Below, in pieces: positions 8,101-16,437 of a DNA stretch of 39,931 nt. Location of the stretch: the NCBI GenBank assembly GCA_016873655.1, contig VGWI01000015.1, forward strand, positions 1 through 39,931, written 5' to 3'. The translations under genes and the position numbers were made by a program. How positions within the stretch are numbered: the first letter of the stretch is position 1; every line of letters begins with the position of its first letter. A model generated the notes under the pieces. The model had not been told where the DNA came from and did not search any database. It saw only the letters and a program-made list of their open reading frames with translations. The stretch is from Lentisphaerota bacterium (GTDB taxonomy: Bacteria; Verrucomicrobiota; Kiritimatiellia; UBA8416; VGWI01).

Positions 8101-11100
8101 CCGGCTATGAAAGCGGCCGGGCGTTTGTCGAGCTCGAGTGCAATGGCCGGCTGATCAGCGCGCGATGGACTGGCGGGGGCAGAACACAGGAGCTTTTCGA
8201 GCAGCCCGTGACCGAGGAAATGCGCGGCGGGTTCACCGTGCGCATCACCTACGTTCGCGAGAACCGCGCATACATGCAGGACCGTGTTGTCAGCGTGCCA
8301 TGGTCGAACAAGCGGCTGAGCGTGAAGTGGGAGCGTTTCACATCGAAACTGGAACCCGGCAGCAGGGAGACATGGACCGCGGTGGTAACAGGGCCGGACG
8401 CGGCGAAGGCGGCATCCGAGATGGTGGCCGCCCTCTATGACGCCTCGCTGGACCAGTACCAGCCCCACGACTGGACGAGGGAGTTCGGGTGTTTCCGGGC
8501 CGAATACAACCGGGTCAGCGCTCAGTTCGAGAATGCAGTGCGGCCCTTCAGCGGCCTGCACGGGTACTGGTCCGTGGCATCCATGCCCGTCCGGCTTGAC
8601 TACCGGCGTTTTCCGTACGACCTGACCGTCAACCTGTGGGGCTATCGTTACTTGGTCAAAGGCATGTCTTACCGTCGCAGCGAGGGAGTGGCCGGTATGA
8701 TGGGGGAAGAAGGCCGGTCACTCGCCTTCGCCGCGCCTAAGATGGCGGCGCCGATGTCTGCGTCGGCGGATGCGAGCGACATCCTGGGGCGGGAAGACGG
8801 GAAGGAAGCAAACGGGCAACCGGCGGAGCCGGCTGGCGGTGAAGACAAGGTGGGCGCGGGGGTGGCGGGGCCGGACTTGAGCAAGGTGGCGGCGCGGAAG
8901 AACCTGAACGAGACGGCGTTCTTCCTGCCGCAGCTTGTCGCGGGGGCCGACGGCGCGGTGCGGATGGAATTCACGATGCCCGAGGCGTTGACGGAATGGA
9001 AGTTCCTGGGCTTTGCGCACGACGCGCAGCTTCGGAGCGGCTATCTCCAGGACAAGGTTGTCACCGCGAAGGACCTGATGGTTGAGCCGAATCCGCCGCG
9101 GTTCCTGCGCGAAGGCGACGTGCTGGAGTTCACGGTCAAAGTTAGCAACCAGTCCGCCGCGCGCCAGGATGGGAAAGTGAGGCTTTCCTTCTCCGATGCC
9201 CGGACGCTGGAACCGCGCGACGCCGCGCTCGGAAATGTCGGGAATGAAAAGGCGTTTGACGTGCCTGCCGGCGAGTCGCGCAGCTTCTCCTGGAAGATCA
9301 GCGTGCCTGACGGCTGCGAGTTTCTGACGTACAAAGCCGTCGGCGCCACGGACCGCCTGAGCGACGGAGAGGAAGGCTATCTCCCCGTGCTGCCGCGGCG
9401 CATACTCGTGACCGAATCGCTGCCGCTGCCCGTGCGCGGGAAGCAGACGAAGAAGTTCGAATTCGAGAAGCTTCTCAAGTCCGGCAAGTCCGGGACGCTC
9501 AGGCACGAGACGCTGACTGTGCAGATGGTTAGCCAGCCTGCGTGGTACGCGGTCATGGCCATGCCGTACCTTATGGAGTATCCGTACGAATGCAGCGAGC
9601 AGGTATTCAACCGGCTATACGCCAATTCGCTTGCCCGGTTCATCGCCAACTCGGACCCGAAGATCCGGCGGATCTTCGATCTATGGAAGAACACGCCGGC
9701 TCTCGACAGTCCGATGGAGAAGAACCAGGACCTCAAGATGGTGATGCTCGAGGAGACCCCCTGGTACAGGCAGGCCATGGACGAAAGCCAGGCCCGGCGG
9801 AACGTGGGGATACTCTTTGACGCCAACCGGCTTGACGAAGAGACCGGGCGGACCTTGCGGAAGCTCTCCGAGATGCAGTTGGGCGACGGGCTGTGGCCGT
9901 GGTTTCCCGGCTGCCGCGGCAGCGAGTACATAACGCTCTACATAACGACCGGGTTCGGGCGGCTGCGCCACCTCGGCGCGGAGAACGTTGACATGGGTCC
10001 GGCGAAGAAGTCGCTCGCCGCGCTCGATGCCTGGATGGACAGGCACTACCGGCAGATCCTCAAGCACCCGCGCCCGGAAGAGTACGTCCCGAGCTCGCTC
10101 GACGCGTTTTACCTGTACGGCCGCAGCTTCTTCCTGAAGGACAGGGCCATCGCACCGGCGCACAAGGATGCCGTTGAGTTCTTTCTTAAGCAGTCGCGGA
10201 AGTTCTGGCTGTCGGTGAGCTGCCGCCAGAGCCAGGCGCATCTTGCGATTGCGCTGAAGCGGTTCGGCGATCTTGAGACCCCGCCTGCGATCATGAAGTC
10301 CATCAAGGAGCGCAGCGTCAGCAACGAGGAGATGGGCATGTTCTGGCGGGATCTCGAGCTGAGCTGGTGGTGGTACCGTGCGCCGATCGAGACCCAGGCG
10401 ATGATGATCGAGGCGTTTGACGAGGTGGTTGGCGACGCGCAGGCGGTGGAAGACTGCCGTGTGTGGCTGCTCAAGCAAAAGCAGACCCAGGACTGGAAGA
10501 CCACGAAGGCGACGGCCGACGCCATATACGGTCTGCTGCTGAGGGGCAGCAACATGCTTGCCAGCGACGCGCTGGTGGAGGTGGCGTTGGGCGGCGACTG
10601 GATCAAGCCCGGGAATGTGGAGGCCGGGACCGGTTTCTACGAGCAGCGGTTTGTTCGCGGTGAAATCAAGCCGGACATGGGGAAGGTGACGGTAAAGAAG
10701 ACCGATGACGGCGTGAGCTGGGGAAGCGTTCACTGGCAGTACATGGAAGACATGGCCAAGGTCACGCCTTACGAAGGCACTCCGCTCAAGCTGAAGAAGG
10801 CGCTGTATGTGAAGGAGTCAACAGGCAAAGGCCAGGAGCTGGTACCGGTGACGGGCGCCGTGAATGTCGGCGACGAGCTTATCGTGCGCGTCGAGCTGCG
10901 AGTTGACCGCGACATGGAATACGTGCATCTGAAGGACCAGCGCGGCAGCGGAACGGAGCCGGTGAACGTGTTGAGCCGGTACAAGTACCAGGACGGGCTC
11001 GGGTACTACGAAAGCACGAAGGATACGGCGAGCCACTTCTTCATGGACTACCTGCCGAAGGGCGTTTACGTCTTTGAATACTCGACCCGCATTCAGCACC

Positions 11101-11195
11101 GTGGCGTTTACCAGACCGGCATAGCGTCGGTTCAGTGCATGTATGCGCCGGAATTCAACAGCCACAGCGCGAGTTTCACGATAGAAGCCAGATGA
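5163..11195 (+). CDS. Bacterial alpha-2-macroglobulin, thioester-containing, 2010 residues
   Basis: The signal peptide (residues 1 to about 22) is followed by a helical, TPR-like region to about 360. An MG2-type domain near residue 580 carries FFTDRSLYRPGQ, and other macroglobulin beta domains follow. The A2M core starts near residue 1250 (FFLPQLVAGADGAVRMEF). The thioester domain carries YECSEQ at Cys1477-Gln1480, and a receptor-binding-like domain closes the protein (ends ~1910-2000). An intact CxEQ means it can probably trap attacking proteases covalently in the periplasm. A Trp-rich loop (PPWCWWWSWYW) near residue 730 recalls the large Bacteroidetes subfamily. The ATG is chosen for the GGAGGAGAG site just upstream; an in-frame GTG at 5157 overlaps that site. 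The common partner PBP1c is absent here. It is monocistronic. Confidence 0.9.
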   Translation: MQLKRLAAGLLLVSAAVIVLAADSMQQRWKPVEDAIGKGLPKTAIEKLEPIIKDALERKDWAEAIRAIGQKIALEGTIEGNKPEEKVTRLQAEIEKAPAEMKPVMEAILAHWYWHYFQQNRWRFQQRTQTAEEPGADFTTWDLPRILAEIDKHFAAALANDKALKSTPVTAFESLLDKGSMPDAYRPTMYDFLAHEALQFYQAGEQGAVQAEDEFVLDAESPVFGPASDFTLWRPQTTDTGSPLFKAVELFRSLLEFHKDAADKTAFADADLWRLNFAYNKADGETKDARYGAALKRFVGEWADHEVSARARAAWAALLQEQDELVEARGIAQRGYELFPKSAGGAMCFNIVQQIESKHASINTERVWNRPLPTIDITYRNVTNVYFRAVPYDYEDYVKQSRWGLGNIENDFPGRLPGMKAVKTWSASLPPTSDYRLRTEKLPAPGDLEPGHYFILASHDPGFREHDNEVKYAQVWVSDLALVVRSRHYEGAIDGFVLKADGGEPVAGAKIRSWRRDREGRYESGPDAVTDADGRFRLEGEDYGRTLVLLAQSGDDRLGTAGEYYMGRNRPQNTTENTVFFTDRSLYRPGQIISYKGICYRADRDGGSYSVLGGRGVRISFRDPNGKEVESASHKANEYGSFSGSFTAPRDRVTGRMTVVVVSGPSGSAWFNVEEYKRPKFQVELKPPAEAAKLGAEVMLAGKATAYTGSAIGGAKVKWRVTRQVQFPPWCWWWSWYWPPQRGQSQAIAHGSATTSSDGSFTIAFTARPDPSALEKDEPTFTFQVTADVTDTTGETRSDSQSVRAGFTALQADLSAGDWQTADKPVVITVRTRSLDGEGQAAQGTVKVYALKQPDKVERAALDGNRTYWTHRPHFLGGRSSEPPSDPADPNSWELGEAVSELEFRTDASGAAQIQAQLSTGIYRALLSTEDRFGKQVSGRINLTVVDVKAAEFPVKIPSIVAAPKWSVEPGETFVGLWGTGYESGRAFVELECNGRLISARWTGGGRTQELFEQPVTEEMRGGFTVRITYVRENRAYMQDRVVSVPWSNKRLSVKWERFTSKLEPGSRETWTAVVTGPDAAKAASEMVAALYDASLDQYQPHDWTREFGCFRAEYNRVSAQFENAVRPFSGLHGYWSVASMPVRLDYRRFPYDLTVNLWGYRYLVKGMSYRRSEGVAGMMGEEGRSLAFAAPKMAAPMSASADASDILGREDGKEANGQPAEPAGGEDKVGAGVAGPDLSKVAARKNLNETAFFLPQLVAGADGAVRMEFTMPEALTEWKFLGFAHDAQLRSGYLQDKVVTAKDLMVEPNPPRFLREGDVLEFTVKVSNQSAARQDGKVRLSFSDARTLEPRDAALGNVGNEKAFDVPAGESRSFSWKISVPDGCEFLTYKAVGATDRLSDGEEGYLPVLPRRILVTESLPLPVRGKQTKKFEFEKLLKSGKSGTLRHETLTVQMVSQPAWYAVMAMPYLMEYPYECSEQVFNRLYANSLARFIANSDPKIRRIFDLWKNTPALDSPMEKNQDLKMVMLEETPWYRQAMDESQARRNVGILFDANRLDEETGRTLRKLSEMQLGDGLWPWFPGCRGSEYITLYITTGFGRLRHLGAENVDMGPAKKSLAALDAWMDRHYRQILKHPRPEEYVPSSLDAFYLYGRSFFLKDRAIAPAHKDAVEFFLKQSRKFWLSVSCRQSQAHLAIALKRFGDLETPPAIMKSIKERSVSNEEMGMFWRDLELSWWWYRAPIETQAMMIEAFDEVVGDAQAVEDCRVWLLKQKQTQDWKTTKATADAIYGLLLRGSNMLASDALVEVALGGDWIKPGNVEAGTGFYEQRFVRGEIKPDMGKVTVKKTDDGVSWGSVHWQYMEDMAKVTPYEGTPLKLKKALYVKESTGKGQELVPVTGAVNVGDELIVRVELRVDRDMEYVHLKDQRGSGTEPVNVLSRYKYQDGLGYYESTKDTASHFFMDYLPKGVYVFEYSTRIQHRGVYQTGIASVQCMYAPEFNSHSASFTIEAR

Positions 11196-11196
11196 C

Positions 11197-11237
11197 GACC
11201 GGGACCGCGGCGCGGGCTGGAAAAGCCCGTGCCGGTC
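11197..11237 (+). terminator. Strong hairpin directly after the macroglobulin stop codon
   Basis: GACCGG (11197-11202) pairs with CCGGTC (11232-11237). Inside, CGCGGGCT pairs with AGCCCGTG through one G-U pair around a GGAAA loop, leaving about 8 unpaired bases on the left arm. There is no T-run after it, so it is not a classic intrinsic terminator. It could protect the 3' end or act as a weak terminator between two convergent genes. Confidence 0.35.
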
Positions 11238-11564
11238 AGCAGTAGCGGCGACCCTCGTGTCAGGCCATTCAAGCTCTGACGGGTCCACGTCGGCCGACTG
11301 GAGACTGTCGCGCGGGAACACCGGGCCGACGTAGGCGCGGACCGTGTCATAGCCGAGAAACGACTGGAGCCTGATCCTGTTCCGCCAGGGGCTCTCGCGC
11401 CTGCCCTGTTTGAGTCCGCGCAGCAGGTCGAACTTCGCCATCACTGCCCGTTCGATCTCGCCGTCGAGGAAGAGTTCTGCGTTGTTGGCGCGTTTCGGGG
11501 TGTCCTGGCGGAGGATGCAGTCGTGGAACGCCTGGAAGTCCGGGGTGATTGTCTTGGAGAACAT
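11220..11564 (-). pseudogene. N-terminal fragment of a uroporphyrinogen-decarboxylase-like (UroD/MtaA family) gene
   Basis: From an ATG at 11564 about 115 codons read like the start of PVC-type UroD-like proteins: a helix with DFQAFHDCILRQDTPKR, then AELFLDGEIERAV, and LGYDTVRAYVGPVFPRD. Family members are about 330-400 residues and end in a barrel with the substrate pocket. Here the similarity stops near codon 115 and the frame runs on antisense to the macroglobulin gene without family character. It is therefore a 3'-truncated relic. UroD-like proteins outside haem synthesis often act in methyl transfer or unknown reactions. The assignment rests on recalled motif similarity. Confidence 0.5.
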
Positions 11565-11682
11565 GGAACTGGCCGTCCCTTCCCCGCCGGGCGGCAGGGC
11601 CGGTCCGGCGGGCGGGGGCGGATGCTATTCCCGCACGGCGTGTGGTCCGGCAAGACGATTCGCCGGTTGGGGATGAAGCTGC

Positions 11683-11711
11683 TTGACGGGGCCTTCCGCG
11701 GCCCGTAAGGT
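11683..11711 (+). promoter_or_regulatory. Sigma70-type promoter of the nusA operon
   Basis: TTGACG (11683-11688), a 17-base spacer, and TAAGGT (11706-11711). Transcription would start near 11718, giving a leader of about 120 bases before nusA that contains the hairpin at 11747-11771. The remaining part of 11565-11836 holds no gene. Confidence 0.6.
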
Positions 11712-11746
11712 GGGAGCTGCTCTGACACAACCGTGGCGTGGCGCAG

Positions 11747-11771
11747 AGTGGGCTTGCGGGCCCACTTTTTT
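11747..11771 (+). terminator. Leader hairpin plus T-run upstream of nusA (attenuator-like)
   Basis: AGTGGGC (11747-11753) and GCCCACT (11760-11766) form a perfect 7-base-pair stem with a 6-base loop, followed by T up to 11771. This has the form of an intrinsic terminator about 30 bases into the transcript. Many bacteria have such a GTGGGC...GCCCAC hairpin in front of rimP-nusA operons (rimP leader). Here it is likely to control read-through into nusA, whose product itself affects pausing and termination. Confidence 0.65.
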
Positions 11772-11836
11772 GTGTGCGCCGTGGGTGGAGTGTCGGGTTG
11801 TTTCCCCGGGGTTTGCCGGTTTCTAGGGGTGGGAAG

Positions 11837-13105
11837 ATGAACAACGAGCTGCAGAGCATACTGACCTACATGGAGAGGGAGCGCGGCATTGAGCGCGAAG
11901 TCCTGATCCAGGCGATGGAGTTCGCGCTTAAGTCCGCATCCAGGAAGACGCCGGATGGTGAGGCGACCAGCCGGGTTGAGATCGACCGCGCCACGCTTGA
12001 GATCAAGGCTTTTGCCGAACGCACCGTGGTGGAAGGGGAACCGTCGGCTCCGGACCAGATGTCGCTTCCCAAGGCCAGGCTGCTCAAGGCTGACGTCCAG
12101 GCGGGCGAGCTGGTGGAAGTCGAGATCACGCCGCAGAATTTCGGCAGGATAGCCGCGCAGACCGCCAAGCAGGCGATTCTCCAGAAGATCCGCGAAGCGG
12201 AGAAAGACCGCGTCTTCGAGGAATACAAGAACAGGGTTGGCGACATAGTCACCGGCACCGTAAAGCAGTTCAACCGCGGCGACGTGCTGATTGATCTCGG
12301 GCGCGGCGAAGCGATTCTGCCGGCAAAGGAGCGGGTGCCGGTCGAGGAATACCAGGTCGGCGACCGGGTCAGGGCTTTTGTTCTCAGCGTGCAGCAGATA
12401 CAGGCCGGGCCGTGCGTTGTCCTTTCGCGCGCTCACGCGGATTTCGTGAAGGCTCTTTTCAAGCTGGAAGTCACGGAAATCAACGATGGCACTGTCGAAA
12501 TAAAGGGCATCGCGCGCGAGCCGGGCTACAGGACGAAGATCGCGGTTTCGTCGAACGATCAGAAGGTGGATCCTGTAGGCGCGTGCGTGGGCATGCGCGG
12601 GATCCGCGTAAAGAACATCGTCCGGGAACTTTCCGGCGAGAAGATAGACATTGTGCGGTGGAGCGACGATGTCCGGACATACGTGGGTAACGCCCTTGCT
12701 CCGGCCAAGCTTGCGAAGATCGTTATAGACGACAATGTGCCTAACCTGGTGCATGTGACGGCGGATGCCGAGCAGCTTTCGCTCGCGATCGGGAAGCGCG
12801 GGCAGAACGTGCGGCTGAGCTCGAAGCTGCTGGGCTGGAAGATAGACATAACGCGCGACGAGCGTGACATCAGCTTTGAGGAGAAGGTCGGGATGGCCGT
12901 CGACAGGCTTATGGGCCTGGAAGGCATGTCCCGTGAAGACGCCCAGGCGCTTGTAGCGGGCGGTTACCTTACCATAGAGGGAATACTTGCCGCGGAGCCG
13001 TCAGACATTGCTGACACAACCGGGCTGGACGTGGAGAAGGCAAAGGCGATTTACGAAGTGGCCGCGGCGGCTCAGCCGTCGGTGGAACACGAGGAGCAGG
13101 GCTGA
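11837..13105 (+). CDS. nusA: Transcription termination/antitermination factor NusA
   Basis: 422 residues, binding RNA polymerase and nascent RNA to modulate pausing, termination and antitermination. The N-terminal polymerase-binding domain spans about 1-130 and includes FGRIAAQTAKQAILQKIREAE. An S1 domain (about 134-198, from VGDIVTGTV) is followed by two KH domains (about 205-345). These contain DPVGACVGMRGIRVKNIVREL and the second KH signature LAIGKRGQNVRLSSKLLGW. A short helix-hairpin-helix tail (LVAGGYLTIEGI) ends the protein. The ATG before NNELQS is chosen because the sequence then matches the family's N-terminus. An upstream in-frame start at 11738 would lie before the leader hairpin. 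First gene of the operon; rimP, normally before it, is missing. Confidence 0.96.
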   Translation: MNNELQSILTYMERERGIEREVLIQAMEFALKSASRKTPDGEATSRVEIDRATLEIKAFAERTVVEGEPSAPDQMSLPKARLLKADVQAGELVEVEITPQNFGRIAAQTAKQAILQKIREAEKDRVFEEYKNRVGDIVTGTVKQFNRGDVLIDLGRGEAILPAKERVPVEEYQVGDRVRAFVLSVQQIQAGPCVVLSRAHADFVKALFKLEVTEINDGTVEIKGIAREPGYRTKIAVSSNDQKVDPVGACVGMRGIRVKNIVRELSGEKIDIVRWSDDVRTYVGNALAPAKLAKIVIDDNVPNLVHVTADAEQLSLAIGKRGQNVRLSSKLLGWKIDITRDERDISFEEKVGMAVDRLMGLEGMSREDAQALVAGGYLTIEGILAAEPSDIADTTGLDVEKAKAIYEVAAAAQPSVEHEEQG

Positions 13106-13111
13106 AAAACC

Positions 13112-15232
13112 ATGAGAGTTCACGAACTTGCCAAGGAGATGGGGCTTAGCAGCAAGGAACTGCTCGAGAAGGCCCGCGGCCTCGGCATTGACGTAAAGAA
13201 CCACATGAGTTCGCTGGCCGATGACGCCGTCGCAGCGCTCAAGAAGGGCGGATCGGCTGCTGTTGAAGCAAAGGCCGGAGTCGAGCCTGCGCCTTCGAAG
13301 CCTGTCCCGGCGTCCGCAAAGCCCGCTCCTGCTCCTGCAGCTACTGCGGCACCACCGGTTGCGCAGATTCAGGCTGCGCCGGCAAAGCCGGAGGAGCGCA
13401 AGCCGGCGCTGCAGGCGGCGCCAGTGAGGACTGCGCCGGCGGATGCAGGGAAGTCAAGAAAGCAGGTAAAGCTGCGCGGTGCGGTTGTTGTGAAGGAGCT
13501 GGCTGACCTGTTCGGCGTAAGGCCGAACCAGCTCATTGCCCGGCTGATGCAGATGAACGTTCTTGCTTCGATCAATGAGCGGCTTGAGTTCCATGTTGCG
13601 CGGGACATCGGACAGATCTTCGGGTTTGACGTGATCCATGAGCGGCGCGGGACCGAGCACCATGTGATGCCGAGGCGAAAGGACGAGGAGCCGGAGCAGG
13701 CCGAGGACAGACCGGAGGATATGCAGACGCGGCCGCCGGTCGTGACGTTTCTCGGTCACGTTGACCACGGCAAGACGTCCCTGCTGGACAAGATCCGGAA
13801 TGCCTCCGTGGCGGCGGGCGAATCGGGCGGCATAACCCAGCACATCGGCGCCTACACGGTGGATGCGGCCGGCCGGAAGATAACATTCCTGGACACTCCG
13901 GGCCATGCCGCCTTCACGGCCATGCGTGCGCGCGGCGCGAACCTGACTGACATCGCGGTCATCATAGTCGCGGCGGATGACGGTGTTATGCCGCAGACGC
14001 GCGAGGCGATTCAGCACGCGCGCGCATCCGGCGTTACGCTGATGGTCGCGATCAACAAGATCGATCTGCCGGGAGCGAACGCGGACAGGGTGCGCCAGCA
14101 GTTGCAGGGAGAGGGGTTGAGCCCGGAGGAGTGGGGCGGCGACACGATCTGCAGCGAGGTAAGCGCCATTACGGGCAAAGGCGTGGATCACCTGTTGGAA
14201 ATGATCCTGCTCCAGGCCGACATGCTCGACCTAAAGGCCAATCCGTCCAGGCTTGCCGCCGGTTACGTGATTGAGGCGAAGATGGAGCCGGGCAAGGGGC
14301 CCACCGTGAACCTGCTGATTTCGTCGGGGACCCTGAAGGTCGGCGACGCGGTGCTGTGCGGCCAGCACTGGGGCAGGATCAGGGCGCTGGTCAACGACCA
14401 CGGGATCAGCGTGAAGAGCGCCGGGCCGTCGACTCCCGTTCAGGCGCTCGGGCTTTCCGGCGTGCCGGAGGCTGGTGCTGAGTTCAAGGTCTTCGCCAAC
14501 GAGCGACTCGCCAGGTCCAGCGCCGAGCAGGCCTCGCAGGAGATGCGCCTGAAGCAGAAGATACAGCCGCAGAAGGCGTCGCTGGAATCGCTCTTCAGCC
14601 AGCTGCAGAAGGCCGAGAAGATCGAGCTCAGGCTCGTGCTGAAGACGGATGTGCAGGGCTCGGTAGAGGCGATCTCGCACGCGCTTGGCGAAATCAAGAG
14701 CGACAAGGTATCGCTCGACATCATTCTTGCCGGGCCCGGCAACATAACCGTGAACGACGTCATGCTTGCCAGCGCCTCGAACGCCGTGATCGTCGGGTTC
14801 CACGTGGCCAAGGAGCCCGGCGTTGAGGCGGTTGCAAGGCGTGAAGGCGTTGAGATCCGGCTCCACAGCATCATTTACGAGCTGCTTGACGAAGTGCGGG
14901 AGGCGATGACCGGCTTGCTGGCGCCCCAGATTCGCGAGACCGTTACCGGCCACGCGCAGATCAGGCAGGTGTTCAACATCGGCAAGGCCGGCATGGTGGC
15001 CGGCTGCCTGATGATGGACGGGCGCGTGACGCCGAAGCACCGTGTGCGGGTGAAGAGGGGCGACGAGGTGCTGTTCGAAGGTTCGCTGCTGTCCCTGCGG
15101 CACTTCCAGCAGGACGCCGCCGAGATCCGCGAGGCACAGGAATGCGGGATCCGCGTGGACGGCTTCAGCGCGTTTGCCGAGAACGATGTTCTCGAGTTCT
15201 ACCAGGTCGATGAAGTCAAGCAGACCCTCTGA
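13112..15232 (+). CDS. infB: Translation initiation factor IF-2
   Basis: 706 residues. An IF2_N helical domain (about 1-50, [20 protein letters not shown]) is followed by an Ala/Pro-rich linker (about 50-110) and a second IF2_N-like module (about 125-180). The GTPase domain carries G1 GHVDHGKT at residues 215-222, G3 DTPGH, and G4 NKID. Domains II-IV follow, ending with the fMet-tRNA-binding region near [16 protein letters not shown]. It brings fMet-tRNA to the 30S subunit and promotes 50S joining. It begins 6 bases after nusA, with GAGGAG near the end of nusA as the ribosome-binding site. The length is short for the family, owing to a brief linker. Confidence 0.97.
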   Translation: MRVHELAKEMGLSSKELLEKARGLGIDVKNHMSSLADDAVAALKKGGSAAVEAKAGVEPAPSKPVPASAKPAPAPAATAAPPVAQIQAAPAKPEERKPALQAAPVRTAPADAGKSRKQVKLRGAVVVKELADLFGVRPNQLIARLMQMNVLASINERLEFHVARDIGQIFGFDVIHERRGTEHHVMPRRKDEEPEQAEDRPEDMQTRPPVVTFLGHVDHGKTSLLDKIRNASVAAGESGGITQHIGAYTVDAAGRKITFLDTPGHAAFTAMRARGANLTDIAVIIVAADDGVMPQTREAIQHARASGVTLMVAINKIDLPGANADRVRQQLQGEGLSPEEWGGDTICSEVSAITGKGVDHLLEMILLQADMLDLKANPSRLAAGYVIEAKMEPGKGPTVNLLISSGTLKVGDAVLCGQHWGRIRALVNDHGISVKSAGPSTPVQALGLSGVPEAGAEFKVFANERLARSSAEQASQEMRLKQKIQPQKASLESLFSQLQKAEKIELRLVLKTDVQGSVEAISHALGEIKSDKVSLDIILAGPGNITVNDVMLASASNAVIVGFHVAKEPGVEAVARREGVEIRLHSIIYELLDEVREAMTGLLAPQIRETVTGHAQIRQVFNIGKAGMVAGCLMMDGRVTPKHRVRVKRGDEVLFEGSLLSLRHFQQDAAEIREAQECGIRVDGFSAFAENDVLEFYQVDEVKQTL

Positions 15233-15274
15233 GTTACTGCCTGTATTCAACGGGCGCCGGAGCGGAGCGGTTCC

Positions 15275-15664
15275 ATGAGCAATGACCGGATGGTCCGTGT
15301 CAACGAGCTTGTTCGCCGCGAGATAGGCACCGCGCTCTACCGCGTCGTGACCGGCGAGCAGATTGATCTCTCCGTTGTGACGATCACCCGAGTGATCACC
15401 AGTCCGACCTTCAGGGACGCGCGTGTGAGTGTGTCGGTTCGCGGCGACGATGCGCTGCGTGAGCGGGTTCTGAAACTGTTGCGCAGGCACAGGGGCGAAC
15501 TGCAGGAGACGATAGCGAAGAACCTCGGGTTCAAGTACACGCCGAAGCTGCATTTTGAAGCCGACCTTTCCATCGAGAAAGGGGACCACATCCTTGACAT
15601 CCTGCACGGCATGGACGGCGATGTTCCTGGCGCCGGCGGGGGAGAAGGCGGGGAGCCGGCGTGA
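15275..15664 (+). CDS. rbfA: Ribosome-binding factor A
   Basis: 129 residues, the usual size. It has the single KH-like fold of RbfA: the N-terminal MVRVNELVRREIG helix, LSVVTITRVITSPTFRDARVSV, and the C-terminal KYTPKLHFEADLSIEKGDHI. RbfA binds immature 30S subunits and helps finish 16S rRNA processing near helix 1. GGAGCGGAG upstream provides the ribosome-binding site. The last bases overlap the truB start in a GTGA arrangement, which indicates translational coupling. A glycine-rich tail (GAGGGEGGE) ends the protein. Confidence 0.95.
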   Translation: MSNDRMVRVNELVRREIGTALYRVVTGEQIDLSVVTITRVITSPTFRDARVSVSVRGDDALRERVLKLLRRHRGELQETIAKNLGFKYTPKLHFEADLSIEKGDHILDILHGMDGDVPGAGGGEGGEPA

Positions 15665-16437
15665 AGGCTGACGCGCGTTACAATGCGCCGGCGGCTCCGC
15701 AGGCCACGGACCCCTGGGACGGCCTCGTGCTGGTTGACAAGGCGTCGGGGCCGACGTCGCACGACATCGTTGCGGGCATAAGGCGCCGGTTCGGGATCGC
15801 GAAGGTCGGTCACGGCGGCGCGCTCGATCCGATGGCGACGGGCCTGCTCGTGATACTGCTCGGGCGCGGGACCAAGCTTGCGGACCAGTTCACCGCATCC
15901 GACAAGGCGTACGAAGGGGACATGCATTTCGGCGTGGCGACGGATTCCCAGGATGCCGACGGGAAGGTGACGGCCGAAGCCGACGCCTCGTTTGTGACGC
16001 GCGGGATGGTTGAGGAGCGTGCGGCGGCGATGGTGGGCGACATGTACCAGACTCCGCCGATGGTGTCGGCCGTGAAGGTGAACGGAGTGCCGCTCTACAA
16101 GCGCGCCCGGAAAGGCGAGGTCATTGAGCGGACCCCGCGGCTGATCCACGTGTACAGGTTTGACATCACGGATTTCAGGTTTCCGCTCGCGTCCTTCAGC
16201 GTTGTGTGCACGAAGGGCACCTACATCAGGACCCTCTGCGCCGACATGGGGACGGCTCTTGGCTGCGGCGCGCACCTCGCGCGTCTGCGCAGGACGAGGT
16301 GCGGGGATCTCTCGATTGACGACGCGCTTCCCTACGGAGAAGTGCTTCGCCTTGACAGGGACGGGTTTCTTGCGCGGGTGCTGCCGATCAGGATGTTCGC
16401 GGGTCGGCGCGGCCACGGGGGTGCTCTTCAGCAATGA
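15661..16437 (+). CDS. truB: tRNA pseudouridine(55) synthase TruB
   Basis: 258 residues with a GTG start overlapping rbfA by 4 bases. Family motifs are LVLVDKASGPTSHDIV, then VGHGGALDPMATGLL with the catalytic aspartate Asp56, YEGDMHFG with its substrate-stacking tyrosine, and TKGTYIRTLCADMG. It isomerises U55 in the T-loop of tRNAs and acts as a tRNA chaperone. The common GTLDP form of the catalytic loop is GALDP here. A stretch of about 18 residues precedes the usual family start, so a slightly later start is conceivable, but the GTGA overlap supports this one. It overlaps ribF by 4 bases (ATGA). Confidence 0.95.
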   Translation: MKADARYNAPAAPQATDPWDGLVLVDKASGPTSHDIVAGIRRRFGIAKVGHGGALDPMATGLLVILLGRGTKLADQFTASDKAYEGDMHFGVATDSQDADGKVTAEADASFVTRGMVEERAAAMVGDMYQTPPMVSAVKVNGVPLYKRARKGEVIERTPRLIHVYRFDITDFRFPLASFSVVCTKGTYIRTLCADMGTALGCGAHLARLRRTRCGDLSIDDALPYGEVLRLDRDGFLARVLPIRMFAGRRGHGGALQQ

